Source of the DNA: Myotis daubentonii
Taxonomy: Eukaryota; Chordata; Mammalia; Chiroptera; Vespertilionidae
Assembly: GCF_963259705.1 (NCBI RefSeq)
Contig: NC_081844.1
Coordinates: 37,203,341 to 37,267,340 of the forward strand
Direction: 5' to 3'
DNA length: 64,000 bases
Shown here: piece by piece, positions 13,540-24,751 of the stretch
How positions within the stretch are numbered: the first letter of the stretch is position 1
How the letters are laid out: the number at the start of each line of letters is the position of its first letter
Notes under the pieces: generated by a model
What the model saw: the letters and a program-made list of their open reading frames with translations, nothing else
Told to the model about the DNA's origin: nothing
The model's database searches: none
Position numbers and translations under genes: made by a program

Positions 13540-13752
13540 CCCTAACTGGTTTGGCTCAGTGGATAGAGCGTCGGCCTGTGGACTGAAGGGTCCCAGGTTT
13601 AATTCCGGTCAAGGGCATGTACCTTGGTTGCGGGCACATCCCTAGTAGGGGGTGTGCAAGAGGCAGCTGATCGATGTTTCTCTCTCATCGATGTTTCTAA
13701 CTCTCTATCCCTCTCCCCTCCTCTCTGTAAAAAAATCAATAAAATATATATT
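13540..13752 (+). mobile_element. VES SINE, full-length
   Basis: The head 'ccctaactggtttggctcag' with an A-box, then 'ggtttaattccggtcaagg' (B-box region), ends 'aaaaaatcaataaaatatat'. Duplications 'aaaaatatgcatgg' and 'aaaaacatgcatgg' flank it. It descends from a tRNA and is typical of vespertilionid bats. Confidence 0.95.
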
Positions 13753-13924
13753 TTTAAAAACATGCATGGAAAAAACACTCCAAAATATTATAATTCTGTT
13801 TTTAGATGATGGCACCTATGAGATAATTTAAAAAACCTTTTGGGTGTATATTTAATATTTTATAATGTAATATTACTTTAAGTGGTAAAAATAATTTTCT
13901 TTTAAAAGCCCCAAAAGTTATTGT

Positions 13925-14165
13925 CGCAGGCATAGATACATAGATGAGTGAAACAGAATAGAAAACCTAAAAATAGACCCACAGAAATATGTTCAACTGA
14001 TTTTTGACAAAGATGCAAAATGAGAAAGGGTGGCTTTCTCAACAAATGGTTCTGGAACAATCAGAGAGCCATAGTCAAAAAAAAAAAATTTAACCTCTAC
14101 CTCAACTTATACAATCTTATACAAAAATTACCTCAGAATGAATGCATGGGTGGATAGAACAAAGA
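13925..14165 (+). mobile_element. L1 ORF2 fragment (sense)
   Basis: 'tcaactgatttttgacaaag', 'atgcaaa' and 'ctttctcaacaaatggttctgg' match the L1 reverse-transcriptase ORF2 C-terminal region (QLIFDKDAK, LFNKW). It is broken by indels. Confidence 0.8.
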
Positions 14166-14171
14166 ATAGAA

Positions 14172-14249
14172 GTTCCCCCCCCCTCCGCCCCCCCCTCCCG
14201 CTCCTTATTTCTCTCTAAAATCAATCAATCAATCAATATTTTTTTTTAA
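14172..14249 (+). mobile_element. 5'-truncated VES SINE tail
   Basis: A C-rich degenerate stretch is followed by 'tttctctctaaaatcaatc' with CAAT-step repeats, resembling the 3' third of a VES SINE. The head is absent. Confidence 0.45.
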
Positions 14250-14445
14250 TGTCAGAACGGTATGGTGTTTATTCTGCCCGCAGACTGAGAAGTACCGCCA
14301 GGCAGCGCAGGCACATTTGGGTCAGTCGGAATTGTCTGCACCGGGGCCTCCTGAGCCAGCTAGCTGAAGTGAAAGCTAAAAAGCAAGCAGAGTGCTGTTA
14401 GGCAGCATAAGCCAGAGGACTTATGCTCTAGCAAAACTTACCAAT
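14248..14445 (-). pseudogene. possible retrocopy of an unidentified mRNA 3' end
   Basis: On the minus strand an AATAAA lies about 20 bases before an A-run (plus 14239-14247), as in a polyadenylated mRNA. The upstream text is GC-rich, with a conceptual frame ...LAQEAPVQTIPTDPNVPA.. that I do not recognise. No target duplication is evident. It may be 3' UTR or chance. Confidence 0.25.
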
Positions 14446-17084
14446 TTCTAAAAAAAAAAAATAGTTTTAAAGAGGAAAGTCAGGGAGGTTCTTTTTCTTT
14501 TTTCCTCCTTTCTTTTTTCTTTTTTTTAAAGCAGAGCTTTCATCAAGACACAATGAAGCTGGGAGCTGCCCAGGTGAGGTCAAATTTTGGGTGTTCTCCC
14601 CACTTACTAGTTACATAATTTGGGAATTAACCAGGCTCCCAAGGCTCCGTTTGCTCATCTGAAAAAGAAAATTAAAATGACCCCAAGTTTTACACGAGAG
14701 CATGTGTTTGAGAACACCTGGCACACAGCAGGTGCTCATGTTCGATCTTTCCTTTCTGATGGCTCCCCATCTGACTTCTTCCAGAGGATGACCAATCCGC
14801 TGGGAGGCCGCTGCAAGACCTGGGGATCCGTGATGAGAGACACATTCTTAGCTTCTCAGAAAGGAGGAGAGAGCATGTATACGAATGTCCTAGAAAAACA
14901 TCAACAGTGTCTTCCCATCTGTCTCTTTTTTCCAGATGACAAAGAGTCTGGGAAGAGCTGGAATGTGGTGTTTCCTGCCTGGGAGAGGAAAGCCGGTCCC
15001 AGGACCAGGAAAGAGGAGATCCCGGTTCTGCCAACAACCTAATGTGGGAGCTGGAAAAACACGGCTTCCTCCCCTGGGGGCTTGCCAGCTACCTCTCACC
15101 TGGGCAGGTGGTGGTGTGTGGCAAAGCATCCAGTTCCAGAAACATGCGGATAGATCCCTGCAATTCAGAGAATGGAAGCAACTGGAGTGTTACAAGGAGC
15201 TGATTGACAAGACCAGAGCAATAAAACTGGGTGCAGTCTGTGTCATCCTGGCACACATGGCCAGGGGTGGGCAGAAAGGGAATGGGTGGTGGTGAGGGAG
15301 GGCAGCAGAGCCTTCCAGCATCCGTCAGCAAGGAGGTGTGCTGCCAGGTTTGGGATGTGAGGAGGCCGTGCGTGTCCTGAGAGCAGCCAGCTCAGTTCTG
15401 CCTCTGGGAAAGCTTGTAGCTCCCTGACCCTCTTCTCCAGGAGGTCCCGGGCTCCATTCAAGGGCCAGGCAACTGGCATCGCAGGGAGTGCTTGGGACTG
15501 GGGCCAGGTGACCGGATGCAGCCTCATGGGGGCAGTGAAGACTCAGGGACTTCTCTGGACTCTGATTTCTTCTCCAAAAAACTGAAGAAGTCAGACATGG
15601 TGGCCCCTAAAGAGCCTGCCCGCCTTGAAGGTCTGTGTGTCTGTAGGAAGCCAGTGACTTCCAAATTGCAGCTCCCAGAGTGGGGCCACCTGCATCACTG
15701 CCTCCTACCCCTGCTGCACCCCTGCCGCACCCCTGCCCTTTGAAGGTGCATAGAGACCCTGCGGCCTGGTTCAGCCCTCTCTCAACTATATGCAGCTCCG
15801 TGATGACCGAGAGTGTCCTGGGTCAAGGGCAGGCTACAGCATCTTGAACAGAGACACAGAAGCAGCCCTTCCTTCCCTAGCTTTTGGCTGGTGTGTTCAC
15901 CTCTCTGGGCCTTTGCCTTTTCACTGTTTTTCATCAATAAAATAAAAAACAAAATCCCTGCCTATTCCACCGGCTTGCCCTAAGGATGCCAAGAAGGTGA
16001 CTGAGGGGAGCTCTGTTGACGCTGTCACAGCAATTCTGAAACCCGGCTACCTAGTAGGACCCACCCAGAGCCCCGCTCAGAGGGCCTCACTGGCTTGGCA
16101 CTCTGCTGGTATTGCACTAAAGATAAAGAACTCAGCCAATTATCTGGTTTATATAACACTAACAACCAGTTTGAGTGATTTTTGTACTAATGATCATTTA
16201 TTTTAATGTTGTTTGGCATAACATTGAGTGAGCCCATACAGTGCTCTCTTGGATTTTCATAATGCTTCAGGTTCTTGTGGGGACGAGAAAATAAATACAT
16301 AAATAAATACTAAGAAATCTTTCATTCGTTTCTGTAAAGATCTCCTCCAAATAAGTGGTTCCCAAACATCAGTCTTCAACACAAACATATGCAAACCATG
16401 AGATTTTGGTTGAAGTCCCAGATCTTCCAAACACTCACTGTAGGACTGAATCCAAACCTCTGCGGGTGGGGAATGGGGAGGAGTCATGGCTCCAGGTGAT
16501 CCTGACACCTGGCCAGGTTGGAGAATCACGGCTAGCTCATCCCGGATGGGCACATCCTGCCAAAAAGGAAGGCCTCCGGGAAGGGACGTCGTGTGACCCT
16601 GAGCCTTCGGCTCCCACTTCCTGGGCCTCCATGCTTCCAACCGTGAAATGAGACACCTGTAAATGATGGGCTGTGGTGATCCTTGGAGACATACCCCAAG
16701 GCAAGGGTCACTTCCCATCGGGCAAGGGAGGGCAGTCCCTCTGTCACAGCCCGGTCAGGCGGAGGACACATTTGACATTGACTTTCTCCTCCCAACCTGC
16801 TTGCCCTTTGTCTTGCTCTGGGAGCCTGATTCCTTCAAACCCCTGTGGCTGCCCTGCCCCATCTTCATTCCTGAGAACATGATAGAACCACCCCTGCAGC
16901 TCAGAGCCTAGAGTCTGGTCTGGGAGACAGGTGAGGACCAAACTGTATGAGGAAAAGCAGAAGGTGCCATGCAGACAGCATTGCGTTGTCAGAGCCAGGA
17001 ATATTGCTGAGAGGCTGCGGTGATGAGGATCTCAGAACAGCAACATTGTTTAGGGGGTCACTTTCCCTGCCAGCCTGATTCCCC
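14446..17084. other. intergenic, MIR relics
   Basis: MIR-like pieces appear near 14580-14740 and 15890-15960. Overlapping open frames on both strands (for example 14620-15042) show no known domain. Confidence 0.4.
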
Positions 17085-17202
17085 CATTCTCCCCACTGGG
17101 GATCAAGCCCACAATCCAGGCATGTGCCCTGACCAGGAATTGAACCTCGACCTCCTGGTTCATAGGTCAATGTTCAACCACTGTGCCACACGGGTGGGGC
17201 TA
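17085..17202 (-). mobile_element. truncated tRNA-derived bat SINE (antisense)
   Basis: 'ctggggatcaagcccacaat', 'aggcatgtgccctgaccagg', 'aattgaacctcgacctcctg' and 'ttcaaccactgtgccacac' match the reversed VES order. The tail part is missing and an L1 fragment follows directly. Confidence 0.75.
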
Positions 17203-17520
17203 TATATCACATTTTGTTCATCAATCCACCCATCAATAGACACTTGAGTTGCTTCCACCTTTGGCTATTGGGAATAAGGCTGCTATGAATATGGGTTCAA
17301 ATGTCTGTTTGAGATCCTGCTTTCAATTTCTGTTGTGTACAATACCAAGAGGTGAAGTTGCCAGATCCTATGTTTAATTTTTGAGGAATTTCCATACTTT
17401 TTTCCATAGTGGCTGTACCATTTTGCATTTCCACCAACAGTACACAAGGGTTCCAATTTCTCCACATTTTCACTCACCCATGTTCTTTTAATAGTGGCTA
17501 ACTTTATGGCTCCTGTTGTT
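17203..17520 (-). mobile_element. L1 ORF2 3' fragment (antisense)
   Basis: 'tagtggctgtaccattttgc', 'ccaccaacagtacacaaggg' and 'caatagacacttgagttg' are the reversed end of L1 ORF2. Confidence 0.85.
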
Positions 17521-19489
17521 TTTCAGTGTAGGTCCCCAGGCCCCTCCCCTAGAGGTGCTGTGCTTCTTATGTGCCCTGGGCAAGTTTGACACAGAAATAG
17601 TTTTGAGAACCTCAGCTCTGAAATCCTGTAGTTACAGCATCTTCCTCCTACATGGATCTGATCCATATTTCCAAGCTTTTAAAATGAGCATCACAAGGAA
17701 TGGCATCCAATGACGTCCAAAGCCCTGGGTTCTTTGTTTCCAAGTGGCCTCCATGTCTTTGCCAATAAAACAAGAGCTTCAAACCAGAAGAGCAGAAAGG
17801 TCCCTTTGGCCTTGCTGTTCTCTGACTCTTCTACTGGATAAGAGACTCAATGGGGAACTCGTGTAGGGAAATCACTTTTACTGAGCATGGACACACACAC
17901 AGGGGATTGGTCACAATCTTCCACTTTCTGTGTTTATCCCTCCTCAATTCCACAGGTACCTCCCCTAGAGACACCTGCAAGGGTATCAACCTCACAGCTT
18001 TCCCACAACACTTAACAGGAGTGAGGAGGGGTCTTCAGGGCCAAGGACATCCACTTGCAGCATGAGGGGCTGTGAACGTTCCCTCTCCTCCCGGCTCTGC
18101 TTCCTTTCAGAGCTGGTGGCCATCCCTGAGACCAGACCTTAGAATAAAAAAACACCTGGTGGGGTCTTCCCTTCCCTTAGAAAACCCTTGGATCTGCCAC
18201 TCTAAGGGCAAAGCTCCTACAGAGAAAGAAGAATGAGTTTGGAACAACCCACAGACTTGACTTTCTTAGAATGCCCCCAAACCTATTCCACTATAAAAGC
18301 CTCCTCCTTTTTCTTCACTCTCCCCATCCACACTTGCTGACCAAACCACTTCAATAATGGCAGTTACAGCTTCCTTCTTAAGAAAAACGTAGGTATTTGT
18401 CAGGCACCTGAGGCACTGGCCTTATGCTAGACTCAGGAGGATACACCACACACCAGAGTAACGCTGTGGTGTTGACTTGTGAATCCTCAGGGTCAGGCAC
18501 TTTGCCTGGGAAAAACCCTATGGCCTCTGAGTCCACCAGGCTGTGGTCTCCCCTGACCTTTTAGACCCCGCCTCGCCAGGACAGGGAGCTGGATTGTCCT
18601 AGAGAGCTCAGTTTCTCTTGCAAAAGTTCACAAATACCAACTTAAACAGCCTTTTAACATTCTGCCGGGGGCCCCTGCTAGCTATGCTCCCAGTTACAGG
18701 AAGATCTCACCATGTTGTTAGTAGATGTGTTAGGAAAGCCCTGAAGGGTATGCTTCCAACTGGAAAGAGACACTGGAGTGCAGCAGACACTGTTGGTCTC
18801 CTCCCTGGCCATTCCCACACCACTTTCTCACTTGCTGGCAAAGGCATGATTGGGGTAACCATGTGTTTCTTGGGCCTCTTCCCATAGAGGCCATAGAGGC
18901 TGCATATTGACTCATCTAATCAAGTCATGTAATTCCATCTCCCTTGTCATAGGGCATGTGATACAACACTGGCCAATATGTGGCTTCTAAGGAAGAATGT
19001 GTATCCTTTAAAAGGAATACAAGTTAGGGATTTATCTCTTCCTGCTTTTGATTGTTGTTGAGTGTGGATGGGACGTTTGGCACTGCTGCAGACACCTTGT
19101 GGCCATGAGTAGAGGCCTAAGAGAATTCCAGAGTCTTAACCTGGTCAAGCCATTGAGTTAAACAACCCTGAAACCACCCTTCCCCTACATTTGTTAGACC
19201 AGACAACAAACCCCATATCTTAAAGCGACTTTTAGCTGGGAATTCTGTTACTTGCAGCCAAAAGCAACCGAAGAAAACAGTGGCCCAACAGGCAGCTTTG
19301 ACCCAAGGGGCCAACAGGACTCAGGGCAGCATCAGCAGTGTGTTGAATACTAACTTGCATTCGCATTTGCAATCATGACCTGCCACATGACTAAGACTGG
19401 CACCCAAGATGAACCCACTGGCCATCCTGCCATAGTGTGGATGAGGAAATTGAGGCTTAGGGAAGTTATAAGAACAAGAATCTATAGTT

Positions 19490-19725
19490 CTTTATATTTC
19501 ACAAATTGCTTTTACATAGATCATCTCATTTAATCTTTATAAAAATTACTATCATTATCCCCATTTATAGGCAAGTTAAAATTGATGGAGAATATTAAGC
19601 GATTAATAGGCATACTGTGTTTTATAGTATATAGTGCTTTCCACATCATAACTTGTTTAACTATCACCTGTAACTGACCTGTAAGGTAGAAGTTTATAAA
19701 CGAAGAAGCAGGCTCAGATGGGTCC
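19490..19725 (-). repeat. MIR SINE relics (antisense)
   Basis: 'catctcatttaatctttata', 'tatccccatttataggcaag' and 'cataacttgtttaactatcacc' resemble two reversed MIR 3' parts. Confidence 0.6.
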
Positions 19726-19759
19726 ATTCACGTGGCCAAGCTCCAGGGCTGCTCTTCCT

Positions 19760-19936
19760 ACACCAGCAGTTCTCAGGGCAGAGGCCCTGGACCCACAGCC
19801 TCAGCATCCCTGGGAGCTTCTTAGAAATGCAAATTATCAGGCTCCACCCAGACGCACTGAATCAGAAACTCTGGGGCTTCACTGAGGCTTCTAGACGATT
19901 CTGACCCACACACATGTTTGAGAAGTGATTGCTTTG
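19760..19936 (-). mobile_element. MER5-like hAT relic
   Basis: 'cagcagttctcagggcagag', 'gggagcttcttagaaatgcaaatt', 'ccacccagacgcactgaatc' and 'tgtttgagaagtgattgc' follow the MER5A layout. It is strongly diverged. Confidence 0.65.
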
Positions 19937-20043
19937 CACCAAGGTTGCTCCTCAGTGATTTGTCCAACTTACCCTGCCAGGTTAGCCAGAGGTGTTCATC
20001 AAGGGCCAAGTGCTCTCTCTAATACAGAAATCGGAGGCTAAAC

Positions 20044-20072
20044 TAAAAAAAAAAAAAAAAAAAAAAAAAAAA
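20044..20072 (+). repeat. poly(A) tract
   Basis: An uninterrupted run of about 28 A, unusually pure for old DNA. It may be a recent retroposon tail, but no element body or target duplication could be matched on its left. Confidence 0.8.
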
Positions 20073-21094
20073 GAATATGGGCTGTGCCTCCCCAACCATA
20101 AAGATAAAAGCCAAGAGACAAGATCATAGCTGTTGATCTAAGACTGTAAAATGGTGAAGCATATGCTATACTAAGTAAAAGATTGTCCTTCAACCTTGAG
20201 AAAAATTATGTTGGGATCAATAAGCAGAGACAATATATATTGTTGTATACAACACATAGTCAAACACCCAACTAGTGGGTGTCCAACACCACATATCCAT
20301 TCCAGAAGAGCTGAAGACTCTTCTGAAACTGATTATGATTTTTTTGAGAAGAGAGATTATACATATGGATCACCTACTATGCACCAGATATTTACAAATA
20401 TGACGTCATCAAAGCTCGAGCAATTCTTCCCGGTAAGGGTGTAATCCTACCACGTTGTCTTTAAAGAACCTGGGGCTCAGAAAGCCTAAATAATGAGTGG
20501 TGAAACCACTATTCAAATAAAGAAATAGTTTTCTCCAAATTTTGAATTCTTTTGGCTACTTCACTTTATTATTGATCATGTTGCATCTGGGAGAAAACCT
20601 TTCAAAGCAACCCACATCTAACACCAAAGGCCCTCTGCAGCCTTGAGGTTGGCTAGTTCCCCACTTAGGATCCTCTTTGCTTCTGTACCTCCACTTTCCA
20701 CCTCATGTCCCTGCCTCTCCTCCTGAGGGCCAGGGTCTGCATAGAACTCATTTTTTTAACCCTTGTGGAGCCTAGCATAGGGCTGTGAACATAGCAGAGA
20801 CCTGAAGATGTTTACTTAAGACAATTTAGACACTGGTGTTGGGGAAAGGCCCTGATTTTGGGGGGATGATGGCATTAAAAGGAACCATGTTCTCCCAGGA
20901 TGACCCCAGTGCCTCAGGCCACTGCTGGACAAATGAACCCTTGGTCTGAGCCAGAGTGAAAACTCTTTTTGTTCCTGTGGGGTTGGACCATATCAGCCCA
21001 GCACCTTCTGCAAGCCACAGGGTGGTTGCTCAAGAGAGATTGTTGACAGATTGATTTACTGGCTAATTTATGCGACATACTTACCCAATGACAT

Positions 21095-21240
21095 AGGCAT
21101 CTTGGAGGGAGTTCAGAGGAAAATAACCAAGGTGATCAAAGGATTGGAAAATTTGCTTTACAGGGGAAGGTTCTAGGGACTGGGGTTATTTAACTTGGAG
21201 CAGAGAAAGTTGCATAGACTATGGCGCTGGAAAGAAGCTA
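21095..21240 (+). mobile_element. CR1/L3 LINE fossil
   Basis: Conceptual translation gives VQRKITKVIKGLENLLY, then after a stop LGLFNLEQRKL. This matches the conserved C-terminal tail of CR1-clade reverse transcriptases (QRR.TK.I.GL..L.Y..RL..L.L..LE.RRL). CR1/L3 died out early in mammals, so this is a very old relic. Confidence 0.55.
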
Positions 21241-21378
21241 TGGCTTGTTTAGGCCAACCTGCTTGCATCTGACCCGGGAGACCAAGGCCCAGAGCAGAAC
21301 CGATCAGGGCTCTGCTTTGTGACGGCTGGTCCAGTGGTCTCTCTACAGCACCAGGTCTCCCCAGCCAGCATGTGCATA

Positions 21379-21454
21379 AACACACACACACACACAAGCA
21401 CCCACACACCTACACGCACCTGCAGGTATGCACACACACACACACACACACACA
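21379..21454 (+). repeat. interrupted (CA)n
   Basis: Two CA runs separated by about 30 bases of CA-like sequence. Confidence 0.93.
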
Positions 21455-22914
21455 TACATTTAAGCACTAAGCTGCTGAAAATGGCAACCTGCTCTTCTCT
21501 CTCACCATGGTTAGACTAGAAGAGCAGGTCAGTCTGAGGTCACCACAGTTGATAAGAGGATTTCTGGATGGTGTCTATATATCTAAGAGGGTAAATAGAG
21601 AAGGATATGGGTTATACTTCTCTGGAGGTTGCCCTAAGCAGGGGATATTCTCCCTATCTGAGGTGCACTCTGGGCTGTGGGAGGGGACCAAAGGCCCTCC
21701 CAGAGCCACCTCCAACTTACACCTTTGGGAGGCAGTGGCTTTTGCTCCCTTCTTCATCTTTGGTGAATTTCCTGTTCTGTGGAGGGAGCCTTCGGTGTGA
21801 GGGGAGTCAGCAGTGGGCTACGGAAGGTACAGAACCTTGTGAGGCATGGGGACAGTGTGTGTCAATCACACTTGACTTGGCCGAGGGCCTGCCCTCACTG
21901 GCTGTGTGCCTTCTGCAAGTCACTTACCCCCAGTCCTAGGCCTCTTGGCCAGTCAACCCTGAACAGGAGGATGGCGCTTGCCTTGCTCAGGAATGACCAT
22001 AAAAAGAGCATCAAGGAAGAAAGAGGTCTGAGGCAGCCCCGAGTTTGACTTTGTGGACCATCCATAATTTCATCTCTGGGTGCCTCACTTTCTTCTTTTG
22101 GAGAGATGGGCCTAGCGATGGCCACCTTCAGTGAGGTCATTCCTAGGGACCCCCAAGCCCCATTCCAAGCTCTATATTCTCCTTGGCCCTTCATAGCTTT
22201 CTCTTGAAGTCTTGATCCCCTCAGAAGCAAATGTGTTCCCTCAAAACCTCTCACACAGCTGGTCTCACCCTGCAGGAATTGAGTCCCCCCCCATCCCCAC
22301 CCCCACCACACCAACAACTGGAGAAGGGTCTTTGGGAGGGACTCCTCCCTCTCTGGCTCCAGTGACTGCACTGTTCACCCCCCACATCCAGGTGAGAGAA
22401 CCAGACAGACTATACTATTAACATCCCATAAACCAACGAGCAGGAGCCTGAATCTCAGTCGTGCCGTGTTGAAACATGACAACACCAAATAGCCCGGCAG
22501 GCTGAGGGAAGAGCCCCAATCTTGCATCACCACAAGCATCCTGCTCAGACGTCCCTCCCAGAGTCTCAGCCTGAAATGCCTCCCCATTTGTGGTGACTTC
22601 CCAGCGCCAAGACACTCTGCCCCAGCTGGGCGACCCACAAGACCCCAACTCACCATCCTCCGGGGAGAACAAGGACATGCTCGGCTCCCTGAGCTCCCTG
22701 AGCCCCAGGGGAAAGTCAGGCCACTCTGAATGTCGCCTCTCTCCCCACAGCTGGTTCGACCTCCGGGAATGGCAGCTGGTGGTTCTCCTCCGGACAGTCC
22801 TCACGGCCACTCTCCTCGGCTCAAGAGCCCAGAACCCCAACCTGCCCTGCCTCCTCGGCCCCGGCAGACAGCCCATTTGCACTGAGGCCAGCCATGCCGC
22901 AGTGCTCTCAGAAC

Positions 22915-23620
22915 AGGGCTGGATTACTACAAACCCAAAGAGGATTAGTGGGGGACACCATCTGCAGAGAGAATAATTAGCCTAGTGAGTTTCACAGATT
23001 GTTCCTGGTCCTCTGCCGAAGGGTACTCTCTTTCCTTCAAGACTGTTAAACAGTCCCATGGGTATGCAGGGAGCCTCCCAGCCCTGGGAGCGCCCACCCC
23101 ATTCCTGTCACCTGGGTGCACCACAGGGAGTCTGTGCCCGCGGGGGTGCCGTTCCACAGGGCGTGTCCCCCAGGAACTTGAGTCTTGCGTTAGGGACAGA
23201 GGGAAAAAGGTGGCTCGCTGGTTGCCACCTCCCCAAATAAAGCAGAAAAAAAAAACACAATAGCGTCCCATGAGACAGGAATTAGGTACATGGAGGCCTG
23301 AGAAAACCAGCTGACCAGGAAACCCGTCCATCAGCTGTTTTCTCCACCAATGCCAAATAGCCAGTTCCTCCTCCCAGGACCCTCCTTCCTGATCTTAGAC
23401 TAAATTAATCATTGAAGCCCAGGATGATCGAGCCCACTCTCGCTGAGGGCAGAAAACGATTCCTTCTTAGAATATCCTTGTTTATGTGCAGGGTTGCCTG
23501 GGGGCGGGGATGAACTATGTGAACTGAAGCCAGTGGTTTCCTCCCTGGGAATTAATTAGGTTAAAGAGCCACCTGTGGACACAATCGGGACTGAGACTGC
23601 ATTGTCATCAAGAGGTAAAA
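22915..23620. promoter_or_regulatory. possible cis-regulatory module rich in homeodomain sites
   Basis: This non-repetitive stretch has two GGATTA sites within 30 bp (22923-22960), then AATAATTAG and TTAATCAT near 23405. Further on is 'ggaattaattaggttaaag' followed by a CACCTG E-box (about 23548-23575). The clustering resembles retinal or neural enhancers, but such short motifs also occur by chance and no conservation data were available. Confidence 0.2.
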
Positions 23621-24168
23621 ACTGAGCCAATGTACGTTCCACATCAATATGACTGATCCATTCTGCCAACAAAATCACTCAAGGCTTACAGCTGGCTGCC
23701 AGTCACAGCCATTCAGTCCAAACGATCAGATGTGCATGGATACGGGCTATAGTGCGGCACTCACTCTGCGTGTGAAAACTGGCTGTGGTAGTCAGGGTTC
23801 TCCAGAGAAACAGAACCAATAGGATATATACAGGTATAGAGAGAGAGGTTTATTATGAGGGATTGGTTCTTGCTGAGTACGGAGCCTGAGAAGTCCCATG
23901 CTCTGCCGTCCGCAGGAGGAGGCCCACGAGAAGCCAGGGTGTAGTTCAAGTCCCAGCCCCAAGTCCTGAGAATCGGAGAGGCTGATGATGTAAGTTATGG
24001 TCTGGGTCCAAAAGCCCAAGAACCAAGGGCAGGAGAAGGTGAAGGTCTCAGCTCAGAGAGAGCAAATTCACCTTTCCTCTGCCTTTTTGTTCTACGGGAG
24101 CCCTCAACAGATTGGATGATCCCCACCCATATTGGTGAGAGAGATCTGCTTTACTCAGCCTGTCAATC

Positions 24169-24623
24169 AAAAAATATATATATTTTTAGCGACCCTCAGA
24201 CAGGGCTGCAAGTGTGCTCAAAGTGCTGATGATCAATGTGTCCCGCAATGCACATTAAATCTCGCAGCTAGCTGCATTCTTCATCGAAGTACAAGCTGAG
24301 TGATCCACTGCTAAGAGTCAAAAGCTGGGGACAGTAAAATAAGGAAGTGGCTCGGCTAGGAGAGAGCCTAGATGGGGCTGTTTTGCCTCTCTAGAAACAT
24401 ATGGCAAAGAAGTGAATCTAGGTGGGGGTCCTGTTAGCTCACTAGAGAGTCAGAGAAAAGGGGGCCTTGGAGGCAGGTTCAGGGGGTTAGCCCGGGACAA
24501 GCTGCTGCTGCCCATTGCTCCCCTGGTTACAAGTCTCATGGGGTCCCTTAGAGTTTAGGAGATGCATGCCTGTGGGAGAAGAAAAGGGAAAGGTGAGGGT
24601 GTGCTCGTGGGAGGAAGAGTGCC
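24169..24623 (-). mobile_element. chimeric retrocopy: unknown RNA joined to 5.8S rRNA
   Basis: A 455-bp insertion splits an old interspersed repeat whose intact order is seen in the copy at 4878-5386. The edges carry a diverged 15-bp direct repeat: 'ctcagcctgtcaatc' at 24154-24168 and 'ctcagtctaccaatt' at 24624-24638 (11 of 15 match). In the insertion's own (minus) sense it has about 300 nt of unrecognised sequence, then 5.8S rRNA, then an A-rich tail at the left edge. This is the structure of an L1-mobilised template-switch product. The 5' partner is not ITS1-like, being only moderately GC-rich. Confidence 0.6.
24188..24319 (-). pseudogene. 5.8S rRNA retro-pseudogene
   Basis: Read on the minus strand it gives 'gactcttagcagtggatcac', then 'gaagaatgcagctagctgcg', 'gacacattgatcatc', and 'tgtctgagggtcgc' at the end. 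This is the whole 5.8S rRNA apart from about 25 nt of the GC-rich hairpin near the 3' end, with scattered substitutions. It is not flanked by ITS1, ITS2 or 28S sequence, so it is not part of an rDNA unit. An A/T-rich tract (24169-24188) follows its 3' end, as expected of a retroposed RNA. Confidence 0.88.
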
Positions 24624-24751
24624 CCTCAGTCTACCAATTTGAATGCTCGTCTCTTTCAGAAAAATCTTTACAGTCACACTCAGAAATAATGTTTCACCAG
24701 CTATCTAGGCATCGTTAGCCCAAAGTGACACATAAGATTAACCATCACACT

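Larger units (their letters stand above)
17521..21094. other. intergenic, old repeats
   Basis: Contains the MIR, MER5 and poly(A) items listed separately. I see no gene. Confidence 0.4.
23787..24751 (+). repeat. old mammalian interspersed repeat, copy 2, split by the 5.8S chimera
   Basis: It begins 'tagtcagggttctccagag' and ends 'acataagattaaccatcac', the same landmarks in the same order as 4878-5386. The insertion at 24169-24623 interrupts it. I recognise the family as widespread in placental mammals but cannot name it reliably. Confidence 0.7.

Noticed and set aside
24188..24319. Functional rRNA gene
   Set aside because: The 5.8S copy lacks rDNA neighbours, has an internal deletion and substitutions, and carries retroposition marks.
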